DNA of 52,650 nucleotides from an uncultured Lachnospiraceae bacterium (GCA_910588655.1 CAJUPJ010000022.1:1-52650); one strand, 5' to 3'; shown: positions 10,177 to 18,734, counted from the stretch's first letter. Notes: generated from the letters alone by a model not told the origin. A program made the numbers and translations.

Positions 10177-11504
10177 CCTTCCCAGTTAAAGAAACATCTA
10201 ACTGCTTTTTCAAGGTAATACTGGTCATATATACCCATTGTTTCCCTTGCTGAATGCATTGCAAGTACAGGTACACCAATATCAAGCATCCTTACTGGAA
10301 GGTTTACAGCAGCAACAGCACCAAGTGTACTTCCTCCTGCAATATCTGACCTGTTAACATATCTCTGGAATGGTATCTTCTCCTTTTCACAAATATCCAG
10401 CACCATTCCAAGTACCTCTAAATCACTTGCATATTTTTCATCAATAGCAGTTTTTATAGCAAATCCCTTATTCATGTACAGTTTATTTGTTATATCGCTT
10501 TTTTCCGGGCAGTTAGGATGTATTGCATGTGCAACATCCACTGAAAGCCCTGCTGATGATGCAATGCCACACCAGAACTTTTCCATGCCATATCCCATGC
10601 CGCTGTATATCCTCTCAATAACTGCACGTGTAACAACTGAGCCTGCCCCCTGCTTTGTACTGCTTCCAATTTCTTCATTATCATAAAACATAGCTATATT
10701 TAAACCGCCTGTACATTGTCCCTTTTCTATTGCGTTAATACATGCCTGGACAGATGTAAGGTTATCAAGCCTTCCAGCGCTAAAAAGGCTGTTATCTGCT
10801 CCTAAAAGCACAGGTTCTTCTATGGGGTAAAGATTTAAATCATAAGCCAGGATTTCTCCTGCTTCTCTCCCAAGTTCCCCTGATAACATATTTAAAAAAA
10901 TATCACCATTATCCTTTTTATTGTCCCAAGTATTGCAAGTGCACAATACTGGCAGCATGTCTTTCTGCCTGTTTAACTCAACACCTTTATTAACTTCCCT
11001 GTTCATATGGATTGCAAGGTTAGGTATTATAAATAAAGGTCTTGCAAAATCTACAAGTGCTGAAGCAGGTTTCCCACTGCTTCCACCCTTTAATATTATC
11101 CTGCCTGCTGCTGAAAGCGGTCTGTCAAGCCATGTATTTAAAATTGCACCACCATAAATACCAGCATTACATTTTATATAATTATTTTCCTCTATCTGTG
11201 CTGATGGTTTTAACTTAATACATGGAAAATCATTATGTGCTGCTACAAGCCTGAAACCTCCGCCACTCCAGCCATCTCCTATTGTAAATGCAGCGGTTGT
11301 TGAACCATATATCTTAATAACATACCTGCCGCCTCTTTCCAGTTTCCATTCCTCTTCAAATAAAAGTTCTTTAAAACCACTTTCCACCAGCCTTTTTAAA
11401 GCATAATCCGCTGTATGGTATGGCGAAACTGCTGCTCTTATTATTCCAGACAGCCTGTCTGAAATATTTTTTATATCTATATTTTTTATATCTGCGTTTT
11501 CCAA
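10173..11504 (-). CDS. M18 family aminopeptidase
   Basis: A 443-residue cytoplasmic dinuclear zinc aminopeptidase of family M18, which removes N-terminal residues (acidic or broad specificity depending on the member). Expected metal and catalytic elements are visible: AAHNDFP with the first zinc His at residue 90, the GADNSLFSAGRLDNL block with the bridging Asp near 250, YDNEEIGSSTKQGAGS with the catalytic Glu pair near 280, and MHSARETMG near the C-terminus supplying the last His. Length matches the family (about 430-450). The start is TTG at 11504 with GGAGG 8 bases upstream; that site lies in the last codons of the preceding gene, whose stop codon is immediately adjacent. It is the middle gene of a three-gene operon. 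Confidence 0.93.
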   Translation of the reverse strand: MENADIKNIDIKNISDRLSGIIRAAVSPYHTADYALKRLVESGFKELLFEEEWKLERGGRYVIKIYGSTTAAFTIGDGWSGGGFRLVAAHNDFPCIKLKPSAQIEENNYIKCNAGIYGGAILNTWLDRPLSAAGRIILKGGSSGKPASALVDFARPLFIIPNLAIHMNREVNKGVELNRQKDMLPVLCTCNTWDNKKDNGDIFLNMLSGELGREAGEILAYDLNLYPIEEPVLLGADNSLFSAGRLDNLTSVQACINAIEKGQCTGGLNIAMFYDNEEIGSSTKQGAGSVVTRAVIERIYSGMGYGMEKFWCGIASSAGLSVDVAHAIHPNCPEKSDITNKLYMNKGFAIKTAIDEKYASDLEVLGMVLDICEKEKIPFQRYVNRSDIAGGSTLGAVAAVNLPVRMLDIGVPVLAMHSARETMGIYDQYYLEKAVRCFFNWEG

Positions 11505-12584
11505 TTATAATACCTCCGTTAAAATCTTAATAAATATTTTATTTTCCCCAGCAGAACGTATAGCAATCCTGTAAAATTCATCTGACAGCCCTGTGAAATT
11601 ACTGCACCAGCGTATTAATACATGCCTGGCAAGAAGCTTTTCATATAAGTTAATCTTACTTTTAACCAGCAGGAAGTTTGCATCTGATGGAAATACTTTA
11701 ATTCCCATATCTTCAAAAAAACCTGCCATTTTAACCCTCTCCTGCTGTACAACCTCCCTTGTCCTGGCAATATATTCCTTATCTTTAAGTGCATAAATAC
11801 CTGCAAGCTGTGCAGGGACTGATACACTCCACTCTGGCTGCATCCTCCTCATTTCTGTAAGCAGTTCCCTGTTTCCACAGGCACACCAGCCAAGCCTTAA
11901 ACCAGCCATAGCATATAACTTTGTAAATGCATTAACTATTATAAGATAATTACTGTCAAGCCTGTTTTTCATGCTCAGGCTTTCATAATCTGGTACAAAT
12001 CCCAAGAAACATTCATCCACAACAAGATAAATATGGTTTTCCTCACAATATAAAAGCACACTAAGCAGCACATTTTTACTAATAACCCTGCCTGTAGGGT
12101 TGCATGGGCTGCACAGAAAAACCATATCACATCCAGCAGGTATTTTTCCTATAATATCTGTATCTAATACAAAGTTTTTTTCTTCTTCCAGGTAATAATA
12201 TTCTATTCCAGCGCCTGTACCATTTAATACATGGCTGTATCCCAAAAATGAAGGGGCTGTAACCAGGGCTTTGCGTGGTTTTACTACATCCACTATAAGC
12301 TTAAAGATTTCAGAAGCCCCATTGCCAAACAACAGGTTATCACCAGGTATATTTTCATTTACCGAAACTGCCTCACATAACTGCCTGCACTGTATATCCG
12401 GATATCTGGCAAACACGTCTGTATTTTCTATAAGTTTTCTTTTTACAATAGGAGACAGTCCTAAAGGATTAGTATTTACTGAAAAATCATACTTTACATC
12501 ATTATTGTAAATATCCCCTCCATGCCCGTATGGTGGTGTATCTTTTAAAATATTGCTAACTGGCAATGTTTTTGTATTATCCAT
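11505..12584 (-). CDS. PLP-dependent aminotransferase, CobD/HisC-like
   Basis: A 359-residue fold-type I PLP enzyme. GHGGDIY near residue 20 and DFSVNTNPLG (33-42) are characteristic of the L-threonine-O-3-phosphate decarboxylase (CobD) branch next to histidinol-phosphate aminotransferase. NGASE near 85 contacts the cofactor phosphate, CSPCNPTG (about 158-165) has the conserved Asn, VVDECF holds the Asp that pairs with the pyridine nitrogen, and NAFTKLYAMAGLRLG contains the Schiff-base lysine near 218. CobD makes aminopropanol phosphate for cobalamin; however, no cob/cbi gene is present in the window, so the true substrate is open. It leads the operon with the M18 aminopeptidase and DUF1294 genes. 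The ATG at 12584 follows a GGGGA site. Confidence 0.8.
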   Translation of the reverse strand: MDNTKTLPVSNILKDTPPYGHGGDIYNNDVKYDFSVNTNPLGLSPIVKRKLIENTDVFARYPDIQCRQLCEAVSVNENIPGDNLLFGNGASEIFKLIVDVVKPRKALVTAPSFLGYSHVLNGTGAGIEYYYLEEEKNFVLDTDIIGKIPAGCDMVFLCSPCNPTGRVISKNVLLSVLLYCEENHIYLVVDECFLGFVPDYESLSMKNRLDSNYLIIVNAFTKLYAMAGLRLGWCACGNRELLTEMRRMQPEWSVSVPAQLAGIYALKDKEYIARTREVVQQERVKMAGFFEDMGIKVFPSDANFLLVKSKINLYEKLLARHVLIRWCSNFTGLSDEFYRIAIRSAGENKIFIKILTEVL

Positions 12585-12744
12585 ATCCCCATATTCCTAT
12601 ATCACAATATCCATTAATTTCCATATATAAATATCGCTATTATTTTGCATCTTCCAATTGGCATTTACTATAAATGAAGTATACCACAACTCTCTGTCTT
12701 TGAATACTTTAACTTGCGTTATATACCAGCAGTACATATAATAC

Positions 12745-12773
12745 TTGTATTTTGGGTCATATGGCATTATAAT
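12745..12773 (+). promoter_or_regulatory. Promoter of the nuclease-like gene at 12844
   Basis: TTGTAT (12745-12750) and TATAAT (12768-12773) are separated by 17 bases, about 70 bases before the ATG at 12844. The region 12585-12843 must also hold the leftward promoter for the CobD-like operon; a TTGACA occurs on the minus strand near 12812, but I see no well-spaced minus 10 for it. Confidence 0.6.
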
Positions 12774-12843
12774 ATTAGCAGTATAAAAAGTAATATAACA
12801 CATAACCTGTCAATACTACTATAAAGTTTAAGGAATTTATTAT

Positions 12844-13824
12844 ATGGAAACAAGCATATCGCACAAAATTAATATTACAGCACAAAAAGCTGCTTATGAT
12901 ACTTATGTTAAAAAACTGCTTTCGGAAAAAATTATTTTAGCACACATACTTGCCAGTGTAGTTACTGAATTTAATGGTATGACACCAGAAGAAATTATCC
13001 CCTTTATTGAAGAGCAGCCTGATATTGAAAATATATCTGTAATTCCTGGCGAAACCAATATGCCATCTATTACCGGTGACAATACAGAAGATATTGTGCC
13101 AAATGAGGGAAAAGTCACTTTTGATATACGTTTTTCTGTTAGAATACCTAGGCAAAATGGAACTATAAAAATTATTATTGACATAGAAGCACAAAAAAAA
13201 TTTTATCCTGGTTATGATTTAGTTACGCGTGGAATTTTCTATGCGGCAAGACTACTGTCTTCACAATTAGGTACTGAGTTTACATTATCTGCTTATAATA
13301 ATATTAAAAAAGTATATTCTATATGGATTTGTATAGATTGCCCTAAATATGCAGTTAATACTATAACAAGATACCATATAACACAAGAAAACCTTGCCGG
13401 ATGTTTTCCAAAAGATAAAGCAAGATATGATTTATTGGAAACTATAATGATATGTCTGTCTGATGACATTGCCCCTAAAACAGAAAGTTTACATATACAC
13501 AGGCTTTTAGGAATACTTCTCTCGCCCGCATTAAAAGTTAATGATAAAAAAACTGCTTTATCAAAAGAATTTAATATTCCAATGACAATAGAAATGGAAA
13601 GGATGGTGGCTGATATGTGCAATCTTAGTGATTTAATTGTAGAAAAAAGCTGGCAAAAAGGCATTGAACAGGGTCATGGACAAGGCATTAAAATTATGGG
13701 ACAACTATCAATAAAACTTGCCGAAGATGGCAGGATTAATGATATCTCCCTTGCTATGTCTGACAAGTCTTACATGCAGATGCTCCTTAAAGAATATGGT
13801 ATAGATGGTTATGATGTATTATAG
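12844..13824 (+). CDS. PD-(D/E)XK (Rpn/PDDEXK-transposase-like) nuclease family protein
   Basis: A 326-residue cytoplasmic protein that resembles the Rpn-type or PDDEXK-type proteins abundant in Lachnospiraceae. Visible support: TFDIRFSV, followed about 20 residues on by IIIDIEAQKKF (about 116-126), which fits the D...(D/E)xK core where Glu-Ala-Gln-Lys is the final catalytic part; a helix-rich region then leads to the KKVYSIWIC strand. The C-terminal part has ERMVADMCNLSD followed by a QKGIEQGHGQG segment, typical of these proteins (the short repeated EQG stretch before a helix). Members are linked to recombination-promoting nucleases and are often scattered, mobile or paralogous genes. It stands alone between divergent and convergent neighbours, with its own promoter and a shared terminator. 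No transposase or terminal repeats are visible, so mobility is unproven. Confidence 0.7.
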   Translation: METSISHKINITAQKAAYDTYVKKLLSEKIILAHILASVVTEFNGMTPEEIIPFIEEQPDIENISVIPGETNMPSITGDNTEDIVPNEGKVTFDIRFSVRIPRQNGTIKIIIDIEAQKKFYPGYDLVTRGIFYAARLLSSQLGTEFTLSAYNNIKKVYSIWICIDCPKYAVNTITRYHITQENLAGCFPKDKARYDLLETIMICLSDDIAPKTESLHIHRLLGILLSPALKVNDKKTALSKEFNIPMTIEMERMVADMCNLSDLIVEKSWQKGIEQGHGQGIKIMGQLSIKLAEDGRINDISLAMSDKSYMQMLLKEYGIDGYDVL

Positions 13825-13841
13825 GAAATTCCATACATAAT

Positions 13842-13878
13842 AAAAGGACGGACTATAATATATAAATCCGTCCTTTTT
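13842..13878. terminator. Bidirectional terminator between convergent genes
   Basis: An 11-bp perfect stem (AAAAGGACGGA / TCCGTCCTTTT) with a 14-base loop; the outer A and T runs supply a T tract in both directions. It serves the nuclease-like gene on the plus strand and the repeat-module protein on the minus strand. Confidence 0.9.
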
Positions 13879-13922
13879 GAATATTAATGAGAAAACAATA
13901 CTATAAAATACAATTTCCAGTA

Positions 13923-16385
13923 TTATTTAACCTTAACCGTTTTTGTAACTGCCTTATAGCCTGATTTAGTTACCTTAATTGTTACTTTTGTTCCTTTCTT
14001 AAGCTTTGATGAAACTGTGAAAGTGAACTTTTTGCCATTTACTTTGGCATTTTTAGCTTTCTTGCTGCCAACTTTAACTGTTACTTTTGCCCCTTTTACA
14101 GATAATTTGCCTGTAACTTTCTTCTTGCCAGCCTTTGCTGTAATGCCTGAAACCTTCATTGTCTTTTTGGTTTCTTTATCCTCTTTATCATTATTATCTT
14201 TGTCACTATCTGAAGGTTTTTCACTATCAGGATTATTTGTTCCTGGGTCTTTGTCTCCTGGGTTTGTACCTGGGTCTGTTGTTCCAGGTGCTTCTGTACT
14301 GCCTGGGTCTGCTGTTGCCGCAGGGTCTGGTGAAGCGGAAGGGTCTGCTGATGGGGCTGGTGTTGCTGATGCAGATGGATTTGCTGTAACCCCTGCTATT
14401 CCCGTATAAGCTGCTGTTTTAATATTTGTAAGTTTACACTGTTCACCTGTTAATGATATATAAACTTTTTCTCCGTCAGCCACTGGGAATGTTGTTACAG
14501 TTGTAAGACCTGCAACTGTTGTTTCAATTACAATTTTTCCATCAGTTTTAATTGCCTGTACTTTACAATCTGTACCTGCTTTGTTTGCAGCAAGCCATGT
14601 CCCCCAGTCAAAACTGCTGTCCATGTTATTGGTCATGCTATAACCCGAAGAAGTCCATGATGATGATTCCTTATCTCCTGCTGGATTCCATGCCCAGTTA
14701 TCTGCACGAATATAAACATACTCTTTATATCCATCACTATTTACTTTTGGTTCAGAAGCTGAATAAGCAACTATACCAGGTGTATTCCAATTATCTGTTG
14801 CTGATGCATTTGTTGTATTCTTAAATGTAACTGCTGTACCACTTTCTGTTACTTCTGTTCCTAATGTCCATGCTGTCCAGAATGTACCACATTCAAGTTC
14901 TATACCTTCGCTGTTCTCATCATCAGCAGGCGGAAGTGTTGGCGCTGGTGTTGGAACAGGAGTAGGTTCTGGTGTTGGAAGCACTACCGGGTATGGTGCA
15001 AGTGGCTTTGGTTTCTCTGCAGATGGAAGTTCTTTACCAAATACACACTGTTCACCACTTATTGAAATGAAAAATTTCTCATCACCACTATATGGAATTT
15101 CTGTTACAGACTTAACTGTATGGTTAATAAAAGTAATAGTAACTTTACCATCACCTTTAACTGCTGAAACTTTGCAATCTACACCATCATTAGATTTATT
15201 TGCCGCAAGCCATGTTCCCCAGTCTATATGATTATCAGCAAATTCTGATGTAAATTTATAACCTGAACCTTCCCATGTAGATGTAGTTATATCTCCAACC
15301 CCTGCTGGTCCCCATGCCCATGCATCTGAACGGATAACAGCATACTCTTTATAACCTGTACCATTTACCTTATTTTCAGTTCCTGTATATGCTACAATAT
15401 AAGGGGTATGATAATTACCAGTAGCTGATAATTTAGACCTGCTTTTAAACGAAGCTTCCATTCCATCAGATGTAACTTCCATCCCGTCTGTAAATGTAGC
15501 CCAAAATGCTTCACAGTCATATGTTTTGTCTAATATACTATCAGGATTTCCAGGGTCACTTGGAGTACCAGGTTTATCTGGTTCTCCTGGTTCATCAGGG
15601 TTTTCTGGCTCATCAGGATTGCCAGGTGTCCCGGGTTCTTCTGGTTTATCAGGATTTTCTGATTCTTCTGGTATAGATGGCAATGTTCCTGTTACGCCAT
15701 TAACCCTAATTTCTGAAATTTTACAATTTTCACCTGTTATGGACAGGTAAAAAGGATTATTATCATCTTTTATAGGAATAGTTGTTATTGAAGTAACTGT
15801 AGAGTCTGTGAACTCTATACTTGCCCCAGTAGAAGTTCTTGTTGCTTTTATTGTACAGTCTACACCTTTTTTATTAACTGCAAGCCACTCACCCCAATCA
15901 AATTCAACATTGTCTATATTTGATACCATTTTATAACCAGCATTACTCCATCCAGCTTGAGTTTTATTTCCTTCTGGTGCCCATGCCCAGTTATCTGCAC
16001 GTAAATAAACATATTCTTTATAACCCGCACCATTTACCTTATTTTCAGTACCTGAATATCCTACAATAGATGGTGTATTATGATAACCTTCTTTAATGTC
16101 CTGATTTGTTACACTATGAAATGAAATTTCGGTCTCATTTTCTGTAATTTCAACACCTCTTGTATGTAATCCCCAAAAATCTTTACATGTAATGCCACTT
16201 TCAATTTCTGCCGCAGCACTATCTACAGCCCTGCTACTTCCTGTTAAATTTAAATACTCTCCCCCGGTCTGGCTGCCAACGCTTAACTCTTCTGCATCTG
16301 CATTAGCTTCCATACCAGGCACTACTGGTGCTGCTGTAAGCACTAAGCTAGCAGCTAAAAATCCTGCCAAAAACTTTCTGTTCAT
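13923..16385 (-). CDS. Secreted non-catalytic protein with three repeated aromatic modules and basic Ig-like tail
   Basis: An 820-residue exported protein. A signal peptide (1-30, ending ANADA) is followed by three copies of a module of about 165 residues (roughly 66-233, 289-455 and 503-665). Each copy has an FW or TFW near the start, EVT, a (N)TP.IVAY strand, GYKEY followed by a strongly aromatic R(A/S)D.WAW motif, DWG.WLA.NK, DCK or DCT, and a closing ISLTGE.C strand. Copies are joined by acidic Pro/Glu/Asp and Pro/Thr/Ser linkers. A lysine-rich Ig-like domain (about 742-820) closes the protein and is nearly the same as in the next gene upstream. No catalytic domain is present. I infer a surface polysaccharide-binding protein: the Trp-rich pattern is what a carbohydrate-binding module would show, and the basic tail may hold the cell wall or acidic pectin. 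I do not recognise the module as a named family. Confidence 0.75.
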   Translation of the reverse strand: MNRKFLAGFLAASLVLTAAPVVPGMEANADAEELSVGSQTGGEYLNLTGSSRAVDSAAAEIESGITCKDFWGLHTRGVEITENETEISFHSVTNQDIKEGYHNTPSIVGYSGTENKVNGAGYKEYVYLRADNWAWAPEGNKTQAGWSNAGYKMVSNIDNVEFDWGEWLAVNKKGVDCTIKATRTSTGASIEFTDSTVTSITTIPIKDDNNPFYLSITGENCKISEIRVNGVTGTLPSIPEESENPDKPEEPGTPGNPDEPENPDEPGEPDKPGTPSDPGNPDSILDKTYDCEAFWATFTDGMEVTSDGMEASFKSRSKLSATGNYHTPYIVAYTGTENKVNGTGYKEYAVIRSDAWAWGPAGVGDITTSTWEGSGYKFTSEFADNHIDWGTWLAANKSNDGVDCKVSAVKGDGKVTITFINHTVKSVTEIPYSGDEKFFISISGEQCVFGKELPSAEKPKPLAPYPVVLPTPEPTPVPTPAPTLPPADDENSEGIELECGTFWTAWTLGTEVTESGTAVTFKNTTNASATDNWNTPGIVAYSASEPKVNSDGYKEYVYIRADNWAWNPAGDKESSSWTSSGYSMTNNMDSSFDWGTWLAANKAGTDCKVQAIKTDGKIVIETTVAGLTTVTTFPVADGEKVYISLTGEQCKLTNIKTAAYTGIAGVTANPSASATPAPSADPSASPDPAATADPGSTEAPGTTDPGTNPGDKDPGTNNPDSEKPSDSDKDNNDKEDKETKKTMKVSGITAKAGKKKVTGKLSVKGAKVTVKVGSKKAKNAKVNGKKFTFTVSSKLKKGTKVTIKVTKSGYKAVTKTVKVK

Positions 16386-16440
16386 AAACCTCCATCCTTT
16401 CTTTACTTTTTCTCCAAAAAATAATAATTAACAGTTTTTC

Positions 16441-16504
16441 TTAAAAACATAGACACTGCTTTATGCCAAAACAAACCTGCCTGTAATATAGCTGTGTCTA
16501 TGTT
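16441..16504 (-). terminator. Long-armed terminator-like hairpin
   Basis: Arms AACATAGACACTGC (16446-16459) and GCTGTGTCTATGTT (16491-16504) pair with one mismatch, and five T follow on the minus strand. It lies about 60 bases after the stop of the 16561 gene and before the start of the 13923-16385 gene, so it may end or attenuate read-through from one binding protein gene to the next. Confidence 0.6.
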
Positions 16505-16560
16505 GATTCAATAATTTAACCGTTGTCTATGATTATAAAAGACATATGCCTGTTATAATT

Positions 16561-18123
16561 CTATTTAACCTTTACATTCTTAGTTACAGCTTTATATCCA
16601 CTCTTTGTAACTTTGATTGTTACTTTTGTGCCTTTTTTAAGTGTGCTTGTTGTAAATGTGAACTTCTTGCCATTTACTTTAGCAGCCTTAAATCCAGCTT
16701 TTCCAACTTTAACTTTAACTTTTGCGCCACTTACAGAAACTTTTCCAGTAACTTTCTTGGTATTTGCTTTTGCAACAATACCTGATACCTTCATAGACTT
16801 CTTTTCTGTAACTTCTGGTTCATCGTCACCAGATGTATCAGTATCTGTATTATTATTGTCTGTATCTGTATTATTGTCACCTGTACCAGTATTGTTATTA
16901 TCACCTGGAGCTGGTGTTGAAGGAGCTCCTGTAACATCACCTATTGCTGTATAATCTGCTGCCTTAATATTTGTAAGTTTACACTTTTCACCTGTTAATG
17001 AAATATAAACTTTCTTGCCAGCCTCAACAGGGAATGAAGTTTTTGATACAACACTTCCAACAGTAGTTTCTATAATTACTTTACCACCAGATATAATTGC
17101 CTGTACTTTACAGTCTGTACCAGCTTTGTTGTCCTGTACCCATGTATCACCAGGTGCAGCTGACTCAAAAGCATATCCTAATCCGTTCCAGACTTCCAGC
17201 CCTGCTCCTGTATTAGCATCTGTACCCTTTGTTGTCCATGCATATCCGTCTCCACGTATAACAACATATTCATCATAACCTGCGCCATTCACTTTAGCTT
17301 CATCGCCTGTATATGCTACTACTACTGGTATGTTCCATACGTCTGCTGCATCAGCATATGTAGTATTCTTAAATGAAATTGCTACGCCACTCTCTGTAAC
17401 TTCTGTGCCCTCTGTATGCGCTGTCCACCAGCCTGTACAATCAAGTTCTGCTCCTGTTGCTGTGTCAGGGGCTGCTGTTGCATCTGGTGCTGCTGTTGCG
17501 TCTGGTGCTGTTGTTGCATCTGGTGAAGCTGTTGCATCTGGTGAAGCTGATGCGTCTGGTGAAGCTGATGGTGCTGCTGGCATTTCAAAATCAGCTGTGC
17601 CAGCCATAAATGTACCAACCTGTGCCATTACATGTACACTTACTTCCTCACCCATATTAGTATTTTTTGCTGCTAGTTTACAATGTTCCTTATTATCTGT
17701 CATATCAAAATATACAATTGTAAAATCATTTCCAGAACGTGTTATAGAAACTTTATATTTATGACCCTTTATTATAGCAGCCATTGGTTCTGTTGCACCT
17801 TCTACAGCACCATCAGCCCCTACTGTCCAGATATTAATATCTGAACCTGTTGTAATAAACTTAGTTCCATCACTTACAAGCTCAACACTAAATGCACCTT
17901 CATCCAGCCCACCAGTATATCCGATATACAAATCAAGTGTGCCATCACCTTTCAAAGTATAATCTTTGCCTTGCTGTTTTCCATCCCACCATTTAGTACC
18001 TGTAAGTGTTTCAGTAGCAGCTGTTTCCTCTGCTGCAGCTACGCCTGTGCTCACTGGTATTACTGGTGCTACAGTTAATACAAGACTTGTCGCAAGTAAA
18101 GCTGCCAGAAATTTTTTTCTCAT
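16561..18123 (-). CDS. Secreted non-catalytic protein with one aromatic module and basic Ig-like tail
   Basis: A 520-residue paralogue of the downstream 820-residue protein. After the signal peptide (about 1-31) there is a different N-terminal beta domain (about 38-180, starting TGTKWWDG and containing DGTLDLYIGYTGG), a low-complexity Ala-Ser-Pro-Asp linker (about 182-223) and one copy of the repeated module (about 226-390; it has WNIPVVVAYTG, VVIRGDGYAW and YISLTGEKCK). A Thr/Asp/Asn linker (about 395-440) leads to the lysine-rich Ig-like C-terminal domain (441-520). No catalytic residues are recognisable. Inference: surface capture of arabinan or pectin; the N-terminal domain could be a second binding domain or may contact another protein. 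It has a strong predicted promoter and an AGGAGG site, and is followed by a hairpin, so it may be made at a higher level than its neighbour. Confidence 0.75.
   Translation of the reverse strand: MRKKFLAALLATSLVLTVAPVIPVSTGVAAAEETAATETLTGTKWWDGKQQGKDYTLKGDGTLDLYIGYTGGLDEGAFSVELVSDGTKFITTGSDINIWTVGADGAVEGATEPMAAIIKGHKYKVSITRSGNDFTIVYFDMTDNKEHCKLAAKNTNMGEEVSVHVMAQVGTFMAGTADFEMPAAPSASPDASASPDATASPDATTAPDATAAPDATAAPDTATGAELDCTGWWTAHTEGTEVTESGVAISFKNTTYADAADVWNIPVVVAYTGDEAKVNGAGYDEYVVIRGDGYAWTTKGTDANTGAGLEVWNGLGYAFESAAPGDTWVQDNKAGTDCKVQAIISGGKVIIETTVGSVVSKTSFPVEAGKKVYISLTGEKCKLTNIKAADYTAIGDVTGAPSTPAPGDNNNTGTGDNNTDTDNNNTDTDTSGDDEPEVTEKKSMKVSGIVAKANTKKVTGKVSVSGAKVKVKVGKAGFKAAKVNGKKFTFTTSTLKKGTKVTIKVTKSGYKAVTKNVKVK
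17462..17574 (-). repeat. 18-bp tandem repeat coding an Ala/Ser-Pro-Asp linker
   Basis: About six imperfect 18-base units (two codon triplets of the form Ala-Thr/Ser-Ala/Ser-Pro-Asp) encode the linker between the two N-terminal domains of the 520-residue protein. Length can vary in steps of 18 without breaking the frame, so linker length is likely to be polymorphic among strains. Confidence 0.75.
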
Positions 18124-18180
18124 ATTTGTTATCTCCTCCTTTAAATATTAAACATTTTGTAAATTACTTTAGCTTTTATT

Positions 18181-18209
18181 AGATTACCATGCAATTCCAT
18201 AAAAGTCAA
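18181..18209 (-). promoter_or_regulatory. Promoter of the 520-residue binding protein gene
   Basis: TTGACT (18209-18204) and TAATCT (18186-18181) are 17 bases apart on the minus strand. Just after the minus 10 box, 18161-18175 carries a 15-base motif (AAGCTAAAGTAATTT on the sense strand) that recurs with one change after the promoter of the large binding protein gene at 43444-43458. Confidence 0.75.
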
Positions 18210-18631
18210 CAGAATAATTGGTTTTTACTCGGATTATTTTAACAAATTGCACAACTTTTTTTACATTAATTATTCCACCTGTCAGAAATAAAAAAGCAAA
18301 AAACCGCTATAATACAGGGGTCTTGCGCATATCCAGCCCATAATCAATACGTAATTTCATCCATAATTTTACATTTGTTACTTATGTATATCTTTTTATA
18401 TATAATAGCTGAATTTTATATTAAATATTTATAAAATAATTCTGGTTTGGCTGAACAATTTTTCCACCTGTCTGGATTAGCAACCCACTCCCTAAATGAG
18501 CAAAAAATGGATGCGTTAACAGACATAAGAGTGCATCAGCACGGTTTTTGCGAATGAATTGGCTGGATAATCTAAAGATTCTCCAGCCGCACAGATGGCA
18601 ATTTCTATTATACGCCCTTTCCATAACCAAA
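18210..18631. other. Intergenic stretch with a structured, repeat-like segment
   Basis: There is no credible gene. A segment from about 18440 to 18610 is less AT-rich than the flanks and contains a near-perfect 13-bp hairpin (18561-18573 with 18576-18588, one mismatch, two-base loop). A 69-codon reading frame on the minus strand crosses it but has no coding character. The segment has the look of a dispersed intergenic repeat, which a self-search of the genome could show. Confidence 0.4.
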
Positions 18632-18665
18632 AACAGGCCGTATAGTATTAACTATACAGCCTGTT
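18632..18665 (-). terminator. Terminator of the LamG lectin gene
   Basis: A 15-bp stem (18632-18646 with 18651-18665, one mismatch, four-base loop) is followed by five T on the minus strand. It lies 70 bases after the stop of the gene at 18735 and so ends that transcript. Confidence 0.8.
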
Positions 18666-18734
18666 TATATGTATTACTGTAAAAATCCCAGTTTCAACAT
18701 TTGATATGCTTAAATTATATCACTTAAATCATTC

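Noticed and set aside
11505..12584. Part of a cobalamin synthesis cluster
   Set aside because: Despite CobD-like motifs, no other cob or cbi gene is in the window; only the enzyme class is supported.
12597..12803. 68-codon minus-strand open frame between the CobD-like and nuclease-like genes
   Set aside because: No ribosome site, Tyr/Ile-rich translation of AT-rich DNA, and it spans the promoter region of both neighbours.
17382..17618. Gln/His-rich open frame opposite the repeat region of the 520-residue protein
   Set aside because: It is a by-product of the Ala/Asp-Pro codon repeats read in another frame.
18421..18630. 69-codon minus-strand open frame
   Set aside because: No ribosome site and it crosses a hairpin; better seen as non-coding repeat-like DNA.
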